DNA of 64,000 bases from NCBI GenBank assembly GCA_038025085.1, contig CM076140.1, positions 18,040,001 to 18,104,000 of the forward strand, in the 5' to 3' direction. How positions within the stretch are numbered: position 1 is the stretch's first letter; each line of letters opens with the position of its first letter. Origin of the DNA: Tetragonia tetragonoides (Eukaryota; Streptophyta; Magnoliopsida; Caryophyllales; Aizoaceae). The notes below the pieces were generated by a model, which saw only the letters and a program-made list of their open reading frames with translations, made no database searches and was not told where the DNA came from. This document shows positions 1-13,000 of the stretch, one piece after another. Position numbers and translations under genes: made by a program.

Positions 1-3000
1 GTTTTATTTTGGGATGATCCGAAGTAAAACAATCAATGGAGTTCATAGACCCGAGTAAGATTAATCTTTTGTGTTGTTCAGTATTGTTGGGTTGTTGCTT
101 ATTCTTTAGCTTTTATTCTGGTTGATTTATTTGGCTGTAATATTAGGAGTGAGGCAAACAAGTTTACCCCAGAAGAACTCATGTTGATGAAGACCCAAGA
201 CATTGGATATGTGTCTCAGAAAATTCAAAGTGAACAGAAGGCAAATACTTTTACTTCAATTTATATATGCTTGGCTATTTTTCTCAACTAAATATTAGTG
301 ACACGGTGTGTTTCTATGCTTGCAGAAAGTTGAAAAGCTTAAAGCTATGCTACATTCTTTGGATAATGTACGTACAGGCAAACATGTTTATTTTGCAGAA
401 GACAGGTTTGTGATTATTGTTCTTCCTTTGTTTTTGTTTTGGGAAGGGGTAACTAGGCAAGACATCAGTGTTATGGATACCCCCCCCCCCCCCAATATGT
501 AAAAAGGGTGAAGGGGAGAGGGGGGAGGAGGAGCAGTTCCTTCATAATGTGTGTGTGTGACTGATACTGGTGACTGATGAGAATGAGAAGTCCTTAACCA
601 TACAGAGAAAGTTAAGGTTATTTGGGGCCTAGGTCCCCAGCTGATGGGAGACTCTTCCTTGTCACTTCTGTCATATTTGCTTTAGTGTATGCGGTGTTTG
701 TGATTTGAAATCCATCTGTGCCTGACTAAATTTGAGGGCTTATTTAGATCTCTGAGTGTGGTAACGATTTTTCCTTGCAGTGAAGAGGCGAATGAAATAC
801 AGTCAAGTTCTTTGAAGAGTGGAGAGCTGCGAACATCTGTGTCTGTACCTACTGATATTAAGAGGTAAAGTTGCATTGCCATACCTTTCTTCTTTTTTTA
901 AGAATATTATTTTGCAACTTTCTAGTCCTTTCTCTCTTCCCTTTTTTTCTTTATATGGTGGGTTATTGAGCTGAGTCGTACAAGTACAATAGATTTTACA
1001 GACCTCTTTTGTCACTTATTTTACTTTCTAATTTCACCAGTAAAATGCTGGTAGCATCAGTTTAGACTGACCAATCCGATGTCATATTGTGAATTGTGAT
1101 GCCAGCACGTTGTTCATTTTCAAATCACTAATGCTGAATTACCCTACGGCTTGTTCGGTATCATTGCGAGCTTTTAGTATTGAGTTCTTAGTGAAAACTA
1201 AGAAGTAAGAATGACTTTTTAGATACTTTTTTGTTGAGGTCTAGAGCCTAAGGAGGCATAAGATGGAAGAAAGAGCTCGCTTTAGGTGTTGCTTGACCAG
1301 GGATGGAATAGGGCAATAGTTGCATAGGCGGGCGAGACAACCAGGGAACAAAAATTGAGTCCGCCCTGTGCTTGCCTAACCACGCTTGAGAAGGAATTTC
1401 GCCCGCCCGGGTGAATTGTCTGGGTTGTCTATTTTGAGTGTTTTTGTTCATTACTGACTTATGGTAGTTTTGTATTTATCTTTTAGCATGTTCAGCTATT
1501 AATTACACTATTCCTAAAGTAGTTTAGGATGGTAAACATTCTATAGGAAGATAGGGAGGTGCGCTTGGGGAAAAAGATAAATGGTTTCCTAACTCTAGTG
1601 GGAGTTGGAATTAGGAAGGAGCGCTCTATAAATACTTAGAAGATGTTCACTGTAATTACCATCCATCCCGTCCTCTTGTGTGAGCAATTTAGATCGTGAG
1701 CCACTGTTCTCCGGGTGGTTTCGTGTGTTAGAGGCAATCTCCCTGTTGTCCGAGTTAAGAGGACTACTCAAGTGAAAGCAAAGCTGCCTATGTGCAATGT
1801 TTGACACTTTAGAACTGTACACTAAAAATCTCACAATGAGACCAAATTAGTCTTTAGAACTTTTGCCAACTTTTAGTTGACTATAGTTCTAGATTTGAGA
1901 TATCTATCCCACATAGTTTTGACATCTAACAGGGTCTAATGGCCCTTCCCATCATATCACAGTTGTCTTGATCTGCGATCAATCTTTTGGATATTGATAC
2001 TACAGAATTCGTGTTAGTGTAGTAGAAGCAAAATGGCTATTTGGTGATATGTATTGTCTTTATCAGAGACAATTAATGCATTTATATCTGTTGTTGGGAT
2101 TTTTGTTGTCATACATATATTATTTCCTCCATCTGCCAAAGGAATACTTCTCATGCATTCTGGCTCTTTGAAATGATTATGCTCTAGAACTTCCAACTTT
2201 GGTTAGGACATTGTAGGGAACGAATTTACTGTTGCATCTTAATCTTCTTCCGGGTTGCTATCGTCATTCTCCACATAGAATGTAAATGCTATAATGTTAT
2301 GCTCTGCATTCTTGGATGATTACACAACTGTCGAAATATGGAATGCCAGGACTAAAATTGTATGAATATGTTAAATGAGCTATTGGCTGTGGTTCTGAAG
2401 TGATGCTTCCAGTTTTGAGTACCCTGTTATTTGAACAGACTGTGGTTTGGCTTTTTTTCACAGCCAATTTGGCGGTGTAGGGTTTGCTTTGCATCTTAAA
2501 CTACTTGGTTGGCTTTTGTGGATTTGGCATTTCATAGTAGCTTTAATGATATAGGGCCTCTTGGGTTGGCTTCTGTCCCCTCTCATGCCTTTGTCAGTTT
2601 GTTATATTTCTTTTTTTTTTTTTTTTTGCCCCCTCAGTCCCAATTTATTTGTCCGCTTTGGCAAGTGTGACTTACGTTCCTGTAAGTCATAGAATACATA
2701 GTGGAAAGATAAATTGGGACGTGCTTGATGGGTTCATGAGTTCTGATGTGGGTAAAATGTGAGAGTTAATCCATATTACAGTTTGTTGCAAAACTAGGCG
2801 GCTTTTCAGCTATCTTCGTGGAATCTTTATTGCAGCTTCTATATGTACTAATGCGTGCAACTTTTAGCTCATGAAATAGTGACTTACCATTATATGTCTT
2901 ATTTACATAATATTCTTTCGTCTGTAGAAAGATGGATGCTTCCTACAAAGAGCTAGAGGCAAAAATAAAAAGACTTGAGGATTTGAAGAGAGTACACGCA

Positions 3001-3760
3001 GAAATGACGTTGCAGAAGGAACTACAGGTGCTGCCTCTCTGACTTTGCCTGTTATATTTGTTTAACGGCCTTATTACAGTCGTTATAAATCACTACCAGA
3101 GATATCCCAACTTCCTATTTTCCTAAGCTTTTCAGAGAAAGGACCTTGCCATGTGAATTTATGAAGAAACTTCAATACGGCAATACCCCATAGTCAGAGG
3201 GTTACCATACATCAACAATAGATAGGAATGTTCTACATTGAACTTTTATGTTTTGATATGTTACTGGTTTTCAGAAAGAACTGAAGTATTAATCATATAG
3301 TATTTGTGTTTTCTCTTGCCACGTGCAAGAGATGTCTTCCAGTCCGGTTATACACCCAAACCATGTGACCGGCCATACACTGGTGTTTATTCTGTTACGA
3401 ATTTTAGACATTTTTCATCTTAAAAGGGTATGTCCAGCCTGATCTATCAGTAGCATATCACAAATATCTGATGGACTATACAGTGCTTGTGGCAGCAAAT
3501 TGTTATGCTGTAGAGATTCTGTTTTCATTCCCAAAGTTACAAATAGCTCCACAATGTTTTTATTCTTGTTTTTTTTTTTTTCGTTTTTTTCCTTCCATTT
3601 ACTGCTTATGTTAGAGTTCTGGTACTTTGAATTTAATAATGAGTTAAATACTAATATTTGAATGCAGAAAAAGGGTAAGAAACGCAAGCTGCGGGAAGAT
3701 GAGATGGCTTGCCCGACTGATAGGCCAGTTTATAAGTGGCGGACAGAAAGAAAGCGGTGA
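1..3760 (+). CDS. UTP11: UTP11-like U3 snoRNA-associated protein (SSU processome), 5'-partial, 6 exons
   Basis: UTP11 belongs to the small-subunit processome, the nucleolar U3 snoRNP complex that processes the 18S rRNA precursor. Visible exons are 1-54, 147-240, 326-405, 781-864, 2928-3027 and 3668-3760. They join in one frame to 167 residues plus a TGA stop. The family is about 230 aa, so the N-terminal quarter or so lies left of the window. Recognisable pieces in order are GMIRSKTINGVHRPE, the very conserved EELMLMKTQDIGYV, VYFAEDR, a charged coiled-coil-like stretch (SYKELEAKIKRLEDLK), and the basic tail KKGKKRKLREDE followed by VYKWRTERKR. The intron after 240 has a GC donor (AG|GCAAAT); the others are GT-AG. 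The gene is tail-to-tail with ACC1. Identity rests on recall of the family sequence and is strong; the exon borders fit splice consensus and phase. Confidence 0.93.
865..2927 (+). other. UTP11: UTP11 intron 4 (2.06 kb)
   Basis: Noncoding stretch between UTP11 exons ending at 864 and starting at 2928, with GT-AG borders. It includes a GC-rich patch at about 1240-1440 unlike the surrounding AT-rich intron, possibly an old insertion, but no ends or target duplication could be defined. No coding sequence was recognised. Confidence 0.7.
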
Positions 3761-4777
3761 AACAAGCTCCAAGTTTTGGTCAACCATATTTACAACATGC
3801 ACATATACAATGCTGAAGATGGCTTGAGGCAACAATTTTGTTCAGTTGAGGTAGACTTGGATGTAAGTTGAAGCACATTTCTGGCAGAACCTGCTAGGTG
3901 GTTGTTACAAGGTCTCGATGATGGATGTATGTATCGCATAAATATTCAAGGCAAATCGAAAATGTTCATGTGATCAATTGTGACGGTAATACAGAGAGGA
4001 AGTACTATGGATTGTATGTTTGGATGTCTTATTGCCCAATCCCTTGCAATTTTATTTCCAGAATGTTTGATTCAGACTCTTGATCGTGTTAATATAGCGT
4101 AGGAAATTTGGTTCAACCTTGGCAGAATTAAGCCACCTAGAGATGCAAGGAAAAGAAACCAGGAGAACAAATAGATGATGGTGAGAACATGTCGGGTCAT
4201 TATCGGGTTTGGTCATGTCGGGTTTCGGGTCAAAAACAGCTTTTGTCTCACAAACTTTGGTTGAGGTAGTTTTGGGCCATTAGCAGCCTAGCAGGGTGAA
4301 CTTTTTCGGTCACGTCTAAAGTAGGTTATGTTTGGGTTGAATCAGATTGTGACGGCTCTAATGAGAACCAAAAGGAATCAGATACTAGGAACTTTGCCTC
4401 TGAGTTAAAAGGTAAAACTAAAACATTTATTCAATTTCTTTTGGATAATTCATATTCCACTTGTTAAAATTTAAGGCTTTCAAACTTGAAAGATCATGAG
4501 TTTTGAGATTCAGTGAGCCTTCCTAAAAGGTTGCAGTCTGAAAAATAACAAAAAAAACAGAAGGATTTAACACCAAAGAGACAAATAGAATCTTTTACAC
4601 AAACTACTTACATTCCCGTGCGATGCACGAAAAATGTGTTTATAACAAATTATACATTTTCATTGTACAAACTTGCAATAAATTTTTCGCCTAGGTCACA
4701 TCTTGCTACTTCATTCCTAATCTATAGACCTCTCCCTTTTTATACACAAATCAACTTTGTTGTTTTCCTATTTAATT
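3761..4777. other. UTP11 3'UTR and intergenic spacer
   Basis: The UTP11 3'UTR follows the stop at 3760; its end cannot be fixed from sequence alone. Beyond about 4100 the DNA is AT-rich and includes a degenerate GGGTC-rich patch at about 4190-4330, resembling decayed DNA-transposon ends. No coding region is supported. Confidence 0.55.
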
Positions 4778-5205
4778 CTAGTTGCATGGCCCGTGCGATG
4801 TCCGAACTTTTTAGCATACCATAGTAATTTATAGCCTATAAATACATGAAACAATAAGAAAAATATTTTTCAATAATTAAGTATTATCATATCATTATTC
4901 CTCTATAATGATATAAATTCTTAAATAATTATGAATCTACCAAGATCATAAATAAAATTGTTATACTTTATCTATCTATTATCCATTATACCGCCCAAAT
5001 CCGATGCATGCATTAGTAATAAATATACCACTAAGGTGACGAACATACATCGAATCAAAAGTCAAACTTGAACCAAAGTGTGAATGTAATAAATTAGAGT
5101 ATGACATCATTTACATGTGGCATATGATAATGATTTAGAAGTTTATGTGGATGCACACGTGTAATTACAGCAATTGTGCACATCACTTATATATATATAT
5201 ATAGA
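4778..5205 (-). mobile_element. Helitron-like nonautonomous remnant
   Basis: Read on the minus strand the segment begins TCTATATATATATATAAG and ends with a GC-rich degenerate palindrome (CATCGCACGGG) followed about ten bases later by CTAG. This is the TC...hairpin-CTRR layout of Helitrons. A related palindrome (CCCGTGCGATGCACG) occurs at about 4616. There is no Rep/helicase coding. The expected A/T insertion context is not clean, so this is a family-level guess. Confidence 0.35.
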
Positions 5206-5215
5206 TTGCGCCAGA

Positions 5216-6185
5216 AAATAAAAGTAACACCATTTTAGGTTGGTTTTTAAACTATTTATCAAGGTGATGTCCATCTAGGCTTGAAGTCCATCACCTAGCC
5301 TCAATTTTTTTTTTTAGGCTCGGCGAACTGTAAGGCTCTGTTCTCTTCAACGGAATGGTGCGGGACGGTGAGGAACGGAATGGAACGGAACGAAACGACA
5401 CGGTGCGGATAATTCAAAAAAATGTGAGACAAAATAAAGTACAGAATGTGGAACGGAACGGCGCAGAACAGAACGGATTGGAACGGAACAGAATGTAATG
5501 CAGCATAGAAACGTTGAAAAGAACAGGGCCTAAGTCACCGAGCAAACCAACGACTTCCTTAATTGATAGCTATTTTGGTAAGCGACTTATATGCTTGTGT
5601 AATTTATGGGAAATTTAGTACCTTGCACCATTCATGCTCACACTATGAGTGGTTGCTGCTCTACAGCAGTAGATGGAAGGTAATGGCTTTTGATTTTTAA
5701 AGTAATTGTTTTTGGTTCCGGGACCTCTTGCTCCCTCTTCTATACATGTTGTTGGGCTTCCTTTAATCCTTTTTATATCTCTCTTCTTCCTAATGCTTTG
5801 GAACATCGGAGAAGAGTATATCGTTATTACGAACGGCTAATTACGATCGACTGAATCTAATTTGATTTCCGAAGGTGTGAAATTGCAATTTAAAGTAACG
5901 AGACTCAAATTGCTGCAATTGTTGGATGTCAAAAGTCTTGCCTGAGGAGGTAAGGAGTGATGGTGCGTGAGCAGAGGTTGAATGGAGTGGCGCTGAACAT
6001 AAGGTCTTTGGTAAAGAAAGAGTCGTTGAAATTAACAGCGACATCATACCGGAGAAGTCGTTGTCTAGAGTAGCGACTTAACTTTTAACTGAGAAAACGA
6101 AGAAATAACAGTGGTGTCCGATCCTACGTGGACACCACTTTGGTAAATAGTTTTAGAACCAACCCTAAATAGTTTTATTTTTATT
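5216..6185. mobile_element. DNA transposon with ~70-bp terminal inverted repeats
   Basis: The left end (about 5217-5285) and right end (about 6110-6180) are imperfect inverted copies. The left reads GGTTGGTTTTTAAACTATTT, and the complement of the right reads GGTTGGTTCTAAAACTATTT. The interior has no recognisable transposase. A Harbinger-type MITE sits inside at 5334-5530. The target-site duplication was not resolved, so the superfamily is open. Confidence 0.5.
5334..5530. mobile_element. Harbinger/Tourist-type MITE, copy 1 of 3 (pentamer-rich)
   Basis: Ends are GGCTCTGTTCTCTTCAACG and its near-complement CGTTGAAAAGAACAGGGCC, flanked on both sides by TAA. A 3-bp TAA/TTA duplication is typical of PIF/Harbinger elements. 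The interior is built from GGAAC/GGAAT-like pentamers. Related copies are at 39120-39321 (also with TAA duplications) and at about 60682-60858. Confidence 0.75.
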
Positions 6186-6980
6186 TTTTAACATCATTTC
6201 TGTAAAAGATTCGGAAAAATGTACCCAAATAGTTTAGGAATTTAGGATTATAAAACACCATAACATGTAAATTGTAACCAACACCCACCTCTTAATGTTT
6301 TTAACACTCCATCTCTTCATTTTTTTTCACTCCATGGGAAACCTTTTTCAATTTTAGCATACCACAGGCTTTGACACTCCTTGATTATGTCTCACATTTG
6401 GAAGGTGTTGTCTAGCAAAATAAACCTCAACTCTGCTTCAAACCAAACTTCAAGATCATAGCTGCAACAGTGCAACCAACATTACCAAAGCATCGAAAAA
6501 TAATACTCATAAATCTCATTTTGTGTCATGTCCTCTTAACTTTGCAAAAAACAGGAGCTATTTTTCCCCCAAAGAGGGCCAGAACTGGTTATTGGAAGAT
6601 CGAATAAATGAGGATCAACTAAATCTTTTGTTGATACCTCGTATAATTGCATTTACCAATTATACCGTAATTAACAGTCTACAGATTATAGATTGATACA
6701 AAATGGACAAGAATAAGTCACTATATGCTGCATGATCTCGAATGTAGAGCTAATCTCCCAAATTAAGTTCCCTCCCGAAGCTAATGTTGAAATCTCCTAT
6801 ATATACAAATTTCCATGAATGAACACAATACATTACACAATTACACTTGGTGCAACAGTGTGAGTCACTGCGTTGCATGTTGCCCACAAAAAGATTCAGG
6901 TTTGAGAAGGACAAACCCAATTTCGTGCCCGTCTAAGAAACAATTGAAGAGCTTTCCACTAAGAGCGTCAGGGCATCACA
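6186..6980. other. Intergenic spacer and ACC1 3'UTR
   Basis: AT-rich sequence between the two convergent genes. The part next to 6981 must hold the ACC1 3'UTR (minus strand). No coding region or RNA gene was recognised. Confidence 0.5.
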
Positions 6981-7037
6981 TCAACCGAGCACATTTCGAA
7001 GTTCATCTATTAGTTGCGCTCGGCTCGCTGGCTCCAC
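6981..7037 (-). CDS. ACC1: ACC1 exon 31 (C-terminus and stop)
   Basis: Eighteen codons, [18 protein letters not shown], then TGA (plus-strand TCA at 6981-6983). The acceptor CACAG lies directly upstream. Plant ACC1 proteins end in the same way (VEPSKREELVAAIRKVLG in Arabidopsis, from memory). Reading on from the previous exon without splicing gives a false tail ending near 7063. Confidence 0.93.
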   Translation of the reverse strand: MEPASRAQLIDELRNVLG

Positions 7038-10000
7038 CTGTGTCAGCTTTAAATATCACCTCCTAGTTCGACAATTGATAATGTAATAAAAGGAAAAAGA
7101 ACTTACTTAAAGAGACATAACATACCTTTTGCAGAAGGGCAGCAAGACCTTGTGGCAGAGCCCTCAAATCTGATGCTGAGTTGCTGATATTTGACAGCTG
7201 ATGTAATACCTTCTTTACGCGCAACTCTTGTAGTTTCTCCTCATAGTTGGCAGGATTTTTCTTCCATATGAAGAAAGCCTCGTCATCAGACCAAGCGTCA
7301 TTTCCCTCTCTTGCAACATCAGACTCAGAGAACCATCTCTTGATCAAATCCATGGCAGATGTATGGGTTAACTGCTCACCAGCAGCATCTTTCACGGTCT
7401 TGATCAGTGTTTCCTCCATAACTCTCCTGTGCAATCTCTCGAAGAAGAACGACCGAGAATTTCTCCAATCCAAGACTTTCTTGATGACTCCTGTGGCAGC
7501 CATCCTCAAAGAAGTATCATGCAATTCTGCAAATTTGGTGGCTATCTGAGTATATACAGGCAGAAGTTGCTTCTCTCGGGCTTTTATTTGCTGCTGGAGG
7601 AGTTCAATGTTTGCATATAATCCACTGTTCTTGGCTTCGGAGAGTTTCTCCTTGAGACTGATGAGTTGTTGATCCAGTCTTCCCATACACTCCAGTAACT
7701 CCCTGGTTCTAAATTTGATCTCAATCATCCCTTCTGGCTCAAGAACATTACCTTTGGCTGTGCTATCTGCATACATTTCAATATGGTCTGAATTTATCCG
7801 GCTATCCACAACGACCCAAGCTCCTCCACGGAGCTCCCCCATCATCGGAATATAAACAAAAACTGATTGGTTGTAAGTCCGAAGGTTCTCAACAATTGTG
7901 GACCCTGCTTGAAGGATCCCCTCAAAGAGATCCCTTTGGCCACCGGAGAAACCTCTCCAGTTGGCAAGAATGAAAAGCGGGAGCTCTTCTCTGTTGAAGT
8001 CCAACAAGGCTTGGGCAGTCTTGGTTGCAGAATCTGGGAACCAGACTTGACCAGCTTGTGGGACAACTCTTTCGTGAGAGTCAAGCTGACCAGGGTCTGC
8101 TGGGATAACTTGCATCACAGTCTGTGTCTCGACAGCAACTATGCCCACGGGAATGCCCCCAAGCTTTGCTCTTCCTGTGACGACAGTTCTTGCCCAGCCT
8201 TCAAGTGTTTCGACAAAGCTATCCTTGTCAAAAATACCACCAAGCCATTTACCATTACCACCCTGTGTACCGCATATAGCAGCACGGGGATCACAGGAAT
8301 TTTCAGGCAAATACTCAACGGGCCTCTCTGGAGGGTCTAAAGAACGTGATATTGGAAGTGCACCCCCTGAATAGGATGGAACGTAACTCAGCCACCTCAA
8401 GATAGCTGTCACCCCTTCAAGATCATCTGAAACTGTGAGATGTACAACCCCATTTGTGCCCATAATCTTTGGCCCACCAAGTTGCATGTGTGAGCTGTAA
8501 ACTTCCCGACCAAGAAGTTTATTTAATGCGGAAAAACCAGTCAGAATTATAGGCTGATCAAGTCTCTGTATGCACCGCATCCCCAGACGAGCTAGATAGG
8601 CACCAATACCAACTGTTCTGCCCGTCACAAAAGTTAAAGTAAAGGTTTCCTTGTACGCCCTTGAGTATGCACCAGCTATGGCTCCGCTCCCTGATAAGTT
8701 CTCAACTCCTAATCCATCCTCCTTGCCTACAACAGTGTCTATGACCCATCTAGTTTCTCCACTTTCAAGTTTCAGCTCGTGTGCTATAACTGATGACCCT
8801 ATTCGCGCATAATCTTCTGGAGTTAAATAGACATACTGGAAACCACGGTCTGGGTTCGACTCATCAGACCAGCCAACTTTAAAGCAAGCTTTTACCTCCT
8901 CAGCAACACCAAGTCGAGCACCAGAATTGGCAGCCAAATAAATTAGAGGCAGTTTCTTGGCACAAGCAAGATCTGTAACCGCAAGGAAGAAAGCATCCTC
9001 TCTTGGCCCAAATGATCCAGCTTTGAAGGTAACATCATTTGCTACTACCAATATCGTCCTTCCACCAGGGAACTCAGGAGTTGACATTTCCATGCACCAG
9101 GCTACCATGCCAACATCATTCAAACCAGGCTGACGGTCAATAGGGACAAGCTCAGTACCCCAGGTACCTCGTGGATCAGCAAAGACCAACTCTGTTGCTT
9201 TCAAAAGCACTTTGTCTGTAGGTTTCTCCGAATCTGCAGACTGGGATGCCCATGATTGTTCCAAGGCTGTCAAGAAAGCCTGCAAAAAGGAGCACCGATG
9301 TCAGAAGAGTCTAGCACTTAACGATGCAATTTGATTATTACAATGCTAAGAGTCAGAATATGAAAAAACTGCTTCCTTAATCAATCTAAAAGAAAGAACG
9401 GCGGGAAATAATGGGCAAAAAAAGCTTGAAGAAGAGAATGGAAATTCGAAATGCTAACCAATGGGAAATCGTAGCAGTAAGTTGTGCTGCTTCTCATGGC
9501 CTGAAGTCGCTTACGAGCAACGACTCCTAGTGGCTGATACTGCGCATTCACAGGTACAGCATGCAAGGGACCACGGGTAGATACTGAATGATAAACCATA
9601 TCGCTGCTATTTTCCAACTCCCGATACACCTGGATGTCATATCAAGAACCAAAAAAGTCACCAAACTCACAATAATCTTTGTGTCGAATCATTTTAATCA
9701 ACCAAGTGTAAGAAACTTTTGGTTTTGCTTCATCAGCATGAGACATCAAATACCAGTTCATTATAACTGATCTCCAAGCACATTGTTTGCCGTTTTTGAA
9801 CTTCTTATTAACAATTAAACATAACCTATCATTCAGTTTGGCTGAAGCAATTTCTATTGTTGAAAATTTGAAGAGTAAAAGATTCAATAATCCTATTGCC
9901 CATTCAAATCCGTTTTGTTTTCAACGTACCATCATTGAATCACCACCTTATAAGTGATGGATTTGACCATAGCACAAAGCAGTTTGTAATTTTAACAAAT

Positions 10001-13000
10001 CCAAGTTTATCTTTGCAAGAATACATTTTTGGCTGCTCAAATAAAGAATACATTTTAACAAATCCAAGTTAATCTTTGCAAGAATCGCCACCTTATAAGC
10101 TTTAAATAAAGAATGAAAAGTGGCTTGAGACGAGATGAGCTTCCAAAATTTACAGCCTTCAAAGAGCCTTGAGTATGCATTTTAATATGCAGGTTTGCTG
10201 GCACTATAAGTGAAAACTAAGTCATTCTAAAATTCCAGGCATGAACTACAGCTTGGCATGTACCATGATCTGAACTTTATGCTTCTGGTTACTTCCAACA
10301 GGAAGTTCTATCAATGTGGTGAAAACTCTTAATCAAGACCAATGGTTTTTATTTTTGATAAGTAATTCATACCAACGGATTTTTTAAAACACATAATATT
10401 TCAAACTTACATGTACAGTGCAAGTATGACCCGTCATATTCGTGACCACAACCCTCCAAGAACCATTGGCTTGTCCAGGAGATGTTATCCAAAGCTTCAC
10501 TTCCCACTCACAAACATTTAAGCGATTCATTCTTACACCAGCAAAAACGTGGATTTCATGTGCAAGTTCTTCCAAGATCATCTCAACAGCAGCTTCTTCT
10601 TGTTGGTCATCTATGTTTACTTCCCTGGAGAGAAGTGGTTGAAATAACTCTCACATAAGGGAGAGTCATATCAAAGACAAAGATAGATTGACAAAAGTGT
10701 CGAGAGATGATTTTACCTATGATATGGCACAAGATCGTGTATTTGTTGCTCCCTTACGATGTACAGGTACATATGAGCATAGTCTGGTTTCAATGTGGCA
10801 CTGTGTGAATTGAGTTCCAACTCTTCCATTGCAGTTGTTAAAGACCTCAGTATGCTTCTTGAAGTAAAAGAGATAGGCTGTTTTGTTTGAAGAGCTTTTA
10901 GCTCAACACCAGTAAACCCTTCATCAGAGACGGGCTGCCTAACAAGTGTCCTCAGGAACATCCTCTGAATGGCTGGTTTGTCCACAACAGAATAGAGGTG
11001 CCATTGGCGATCCCGAGAAGGAGTATATCTAATATTTTCATATCCCTTAAGCTTGTCCTGAATGAGAGGAAATTAGAGAACTTGCCATCAGCTTGTGACC
11101 ATGCAGTTAAACCATTTAGGTGCTCAAAGAAACTAAGGCTCTTAATTACATGAACATCAAGAAGAAGAATAAAACCAAGCATAAATAATGTACACAGCAT
11201 ACCAGCTCAAGATATATAGATAGAGGAGGTTCCAAATGACGCAGTAAAGGCTCTTCATTATAGTAGTGTTTCTCTGCAGACCAATAGAAAGAATGTCTCA
11301 TTGGGGTTCGGCCTTCATCTCTCTGTATGATGCAGCTAATCACCCCAACACCAACAGCTCGGAGACTTGAACTCACTTCTTGGTCTCTGAGAATTTTGGT
11401 CAACTTATCTATTCGCTCTTGAGCCTGATCTTCGTCACCACTGCAACAAGTCAAAAACACTGTCAAGCCAAAAATCTAGAATGAAAAATGCGAATGGTAC
11501 GCCTACCAAGATCAGTTGTGAACCACAAAGGCCCCAATATATTAGGTGGATTTCCATGCCCATTCAAGATTCAAACAAAAACAAACTTAAATGGAAAAAC
11601 AGACACAAAAGAAGGTTGCATTATTCACGGACACTTGCACAAAACACAAGAAACAGCCTAGAATCCATATACCTGTCCTGCAGCAAACTCATCTGATTAT
11701 TGACACCAACGAGTGCAATATGTAACATGTTTCCATGACTGGTTGGTTCTACTAAGCCACTGGATATTCCTTCATCAGAGTTATGAGTTGTTTCTCTCAA
11801 TGCAGCAGTAATCACAGTAGGCAGGAACTGAAGAGATTTAATAATGACCATGGCCCCCCACTTTCTCTCACTGTGCTTCTCAACAAGGGGTTTGTTTGAT
11901 GCCAGATCATTAGAGGCATTCACTCTTTCAATGTGTTCCTCCATAAACTCCCAAGAAGCTATGAGGCCAGATCTGTGCCACTGCATCCTGACACTTCCCT
12001 TGACAAGATAGGGCTGATAAAAGAGAGAAAAGAGTTACTTCATGCCAAATTCTGTATCTAATGATATTCAACATGGAGTTTTAAAAGATACCTGGTACAG
12101 CCTACGGACATAGGTCTCAACAACCCGCCTTTGGAGTGTATGATCACTGTGATCAAACAAGCCTACAAGGGCATCTTCCACGGCCAGTGGAGCGCTTACA
12201 AGAGCTTCCATACGCTCATTAATGGCGCTCTTTCTTCTTGGAGTGTCCATGCTTTCACCATCCTCTGTAAACATTTCTAACTCTGAAAGGTTTCTAGCGA
12301 TGTTAGAACGAAGCTCGCTCAATTTGGTTTGCTCGAGCAATTGACTGGCCTTCAGAGCCAACTGCAAGTATTGGAATGTAATATCAAATTATTATCTCTA
12401 ACCTTTAAACTTGCAACATATGGCATCAGATAACTATATTTATTTATTTGACATCTTTTTTTTTTTTTTTTTTTTTTTTTTGATATGAAGTGTATTTATT
12501 AGATATCTTTGAGTCATGCCTATGTTGAGAAAATGTATTTTATACGAGCTCTAACTAAGCGATCAAAAGTCACCAGATCACCAACCTCAGAGTACATTGT
12601 ATGGTTTAGTTGTGAGAAACGGATAAGTTTCTCCCTGTATGCAGCAGGATTTGGGTAAACAAGTTGTTCGATGAGCCGGAGAATCAACTTGTTCTTATTC
12701 TTAACACCCTGCAAGTCATACAATGGATACTACATTAGTAGAAAGCCTGAATGAAAATGCTCACAAACGGATCCAGACCACAAATGTTGCACAGTATTAA
12801 TATTTCATGGGTACCTGATGCGAAAGTACTATGTCCACAATCTTTAACAGATCTTTCTTATACTGAAGGCGGAGACGCTCAATCACATCAGCCTAGAGAA
12901 GCATAACATCAGAATCATAAACCAATAGCATGAAGAGAACCAACAGTGTTGTTGTCCAACGCTCATGTAAAAAATGAGGTTGAAAGTAGTAGCACACAAA

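Noticed and set aside
7063..7125. Extension of the large ACC1 exon to a stop at 7063
   Set aside because: The added residues are intron read-through after the AAAAG|GTATG donor. The conserved C-terminus is encoded by the separate exon 6981-7037.
7247..8374. Plus-strand open frames opposite ACC1
   Set aside because: They are shadows of the conserved carboxyltransferase exon and match no known protein.
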